64,000 nucleotides of DNA from Triplophysa rosa (Eukaryota > Chordata > Actinopteri > Cypriniformes > Nemacheilidae). A program made the translations under genes and the position numbers. Where the stretch lies: positions 442,003 through 506,002 of the forward strand of contig NC_079896.1 of the NCBI RefSeq assembly GCF_024868665.1, written 5' to 3'. This document shows, piece by piece, positions 62,190-64,000 of the stretch; positions within the stretch are counted from its first letter, which is position 1, and each line of letters opens with the position of its first letter. Below the pieces are notes generated by a model that was not told where the DNA came from, did no database searches, and was given only the letters and a program-made list of their open reading frames with translations.

Positions 62190-63952
62190 ACATGACAAGG
62201 CACAAAACAAAACGTGATTGGATGCTTTACCTGTCAGTCATATGGCCTCTTGGGCGGGCCTTGGCCAATGAAACGCGGCCAAAGTTACCTGACCTTCAGT
62301 ACGCGAGACTACATACAGGTTTACGAACACATGATGACAGAATTTAGATTTTTGGCTGAACTATAATTGTCATAATAATCTCATGATAAAAAGCCAGTTC
62401 AGTGCTGCATGCATGTTCTTCGCCCATCAATGTTACCAGAATATAAAAAAAGAGTCGCTGTCAATCTCTGTATGAATCAGGTGATGCTAGCGTTCTCCAG
62501 GTCTGGCGTCACGTGTATTCTAAGCGTTGACGTCATTCTCCTGGTGAGTGAGAGGACTTCTTCAGTGGACCGTCAGATGACTGCATGTAAGTGGAGAAGG
62601 TGTTTATAGATACAGGATCGAGTCGGCTCACCGTGAGGTCAACACGCGCTCTCCTCGCAGCGAACCGGCCAAAGCTGGACGAACACTAGTGTGAATGACA
62701 TACTGTGATACTCTACAATTTCATTTATTAAAACATTACAATTACAGGTGTAACTTTATTTGTACGACACCTGTAGTGAGTTAAAAACTGCAAAAAATTC
62801 ACCGCACAACAAGGCTGATTAATCTAAATCACCAAACCAGTTTTCCATTTCAACTTAACAGCCAAAACAGCACCGCACAAGACATCGAGTGTGACACAAC
62901 ACACAACTGACGACAAAAATAAAACTCAAGGATATCATGTGGCCATGTGGTTTCTAGATATCGTTCTGTCAAAGGAATCCCTCCACACACAGATACGGCT
63001 CAATATATACAGCCGATATCACAGCACACATACACAACAGGCCTAAACCTGCAAAAAATGTCAACAATGTCCTATCAACAATGTCATTATTCCAGTCTGT
63101 TCTTATCGACCAGCCACGACGTCTATAACACAGAGAGATGAAGCGTCCGTCTGACTAAACCTGAGTCAGTAAATAGGTTTATATTGAACATGGAGGAGAG
63201 GATCAATCCTGAATGATGTCACTCGGGCTCTGGTCCAAAATCTGACTGAAATGAAATGTGTGCAGCTTACAAACAGCAAGAGTAACCTTACGAGTTTTAT
63301 TACTGAAGTACTTGATAGTAAATAGACAAACCAGTACATGAAGAACAAAGAGGAATAAACCAGACTTCTGGTCTATGACGCCTGAAAATGCTGTCTATTT
63401 AGGGAGCACACCATATACAGCACCTAAAGCAGTCTGAGCTCAATAAGTGCATTTATATGCACAGTCTGACTCCGGTTATGTGATAACAAGGTCATGAAAA
63501 CGTGTGAAACGGTTTTCTTTTAGCGAGAAAGCTCATAAACGCTCGGCAGAGGTCGTTTTTTGCCCATTACTCCGATTTCGCGCTGCATGTAAACGGTTTT
63601 CTCTCAGTTTTGTTTATGTGCGCATGTCTGACAGCGCTATAGTAAAAATCCCCAACGGAAGTAACAGTAAAATAACGCATAAAAGTCCGCTCTGGAATCA
63701 TGCAGTTGATGTAGAAACGTCAAAATGAAGAACTATTGTTGCATATGCAGGTACTGCGGACATGAGAAGAGATATAAAAATACAGCTTCTGACCGTTTTC
63801 CCGCTGCATGTTTAAAAACTAAACAGACTATCGACGGAGACGTCACTGCACGCGAGAAACCCGGCAAGTCTCAAACTTCCATGTAAACGCGGTTTTATGC
63901 GTAGCGGGTTTATTACTATGCATGCAAACACTTGGAAACAGATTATTTGAAG
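62190..63952. other. tead3 5' intron or upstream sequence, no gene recognised
   Basis: No TEA-domain exon was found on the - strand up to the window edge. The segment 63440-63930 has repeat-like features (GCATGTAAACGGTTTTCTCTC). Confidence 0.35.
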
Positions 63953-64000
63953 TAGGGCTGGACAATACTTCATTTTACAATTTACAAATACAATTACAAA
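63953..64000 (+). mobile_element. Left end of a further hAT-like element, cut by the window
   Basis: TAGGGCTGGACAATACTTC resembles the AGGGCTG(C/G)ACAATA terminus common among fish hAT elements. Only 48 bp are visible. Confidence 0.3.

Overview
The window looks like nuclear DNA of a teleost fish, probably a cypriniform. The genes are vertebrate, intron-rich and show fish-type divergence. The spaces between them carry CA/GT microsatellites and many short DNA-transposon relics with cyprinid-style termini. No bacterial or viral gene organisation, rRNA, tRNA or CRISPR array was seen.

Five protein-coding genes can be rebuilt exon by exon from splice sites and reading phase. From left to right they are: a slow-skeletal-type troponin I (tnni1, + strand, 5.3-6.9 kb, 182 aa); a troponin T of TNNT2 type (+ strand, 12.4-20.4 kb, 258 aa); the desmosomal armadillo protein plakophilin 1 (pkp1, - strand, 33.1-21.0 kb, 738 aa); neutral sphingomyelinase 2-type SMPD2 (- strand, 43.5-38.7 kb, 431 aa); and the Hippo-pathway transcription factor tead3 (- strand, 56.5-49.1 kb, with its first coding exon(s) beyond the right edge). 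tnni1, tnnt2 and pkp1 keep the ancestral vertebrate linkage seen at human 1q32, but no LAD1-like gene is recognisable between the two troponins. tnnt2 and pkp1 converge tail to tail with poly(A) signals about 30 bp apart.

The most interesting signal is in tead3. The 63-nt exon that encodes the end of the TEA DNA-binding domain is present twice in tandem (56143-56205 and 55976-56038). Both copies are intact, in the same phase, and separated by a 104-nt pyrimidine-rich intron. They encode related but different peptides (14/21 identical, with many silent differences). One copy has the RRKS motif that is a PKA site in TEAD1; the other has KKV there. This looks like a mutually exclusive exon pair that would change the DNA-binding helix and its kinase regulation. 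The same gene also has a 57-nt in-frame cassette-type exon and a 12-nt microexon.

Other notable structures are: a near-perfect 52-bp minisatellite of about 35.5 copies (35.4-37.25 kb); a related 30-bp array separated from it by a hAT-like element that itself holds two palindromic MITEs; a 640-bp tract with almost no A in the tead3 intron; internally deleted transposons that retain a BED zinc finger and a MADF domain; and a troponin T whose conserved C-terminal tail is replaced.

Stretches without a gene: 1-4.2 kb (two inverted hAT-like copies), 6.9-12.1 kb (one transposon with a coding relic), 33.1-38.1 kb (minisatellites and nested transposons), 43.5-49 kb (smpd2 5' intron and promoter, tead3 3'UTR or spacer), and 56.5-64 kb (tead3 5' intron, mostly transposon relics).
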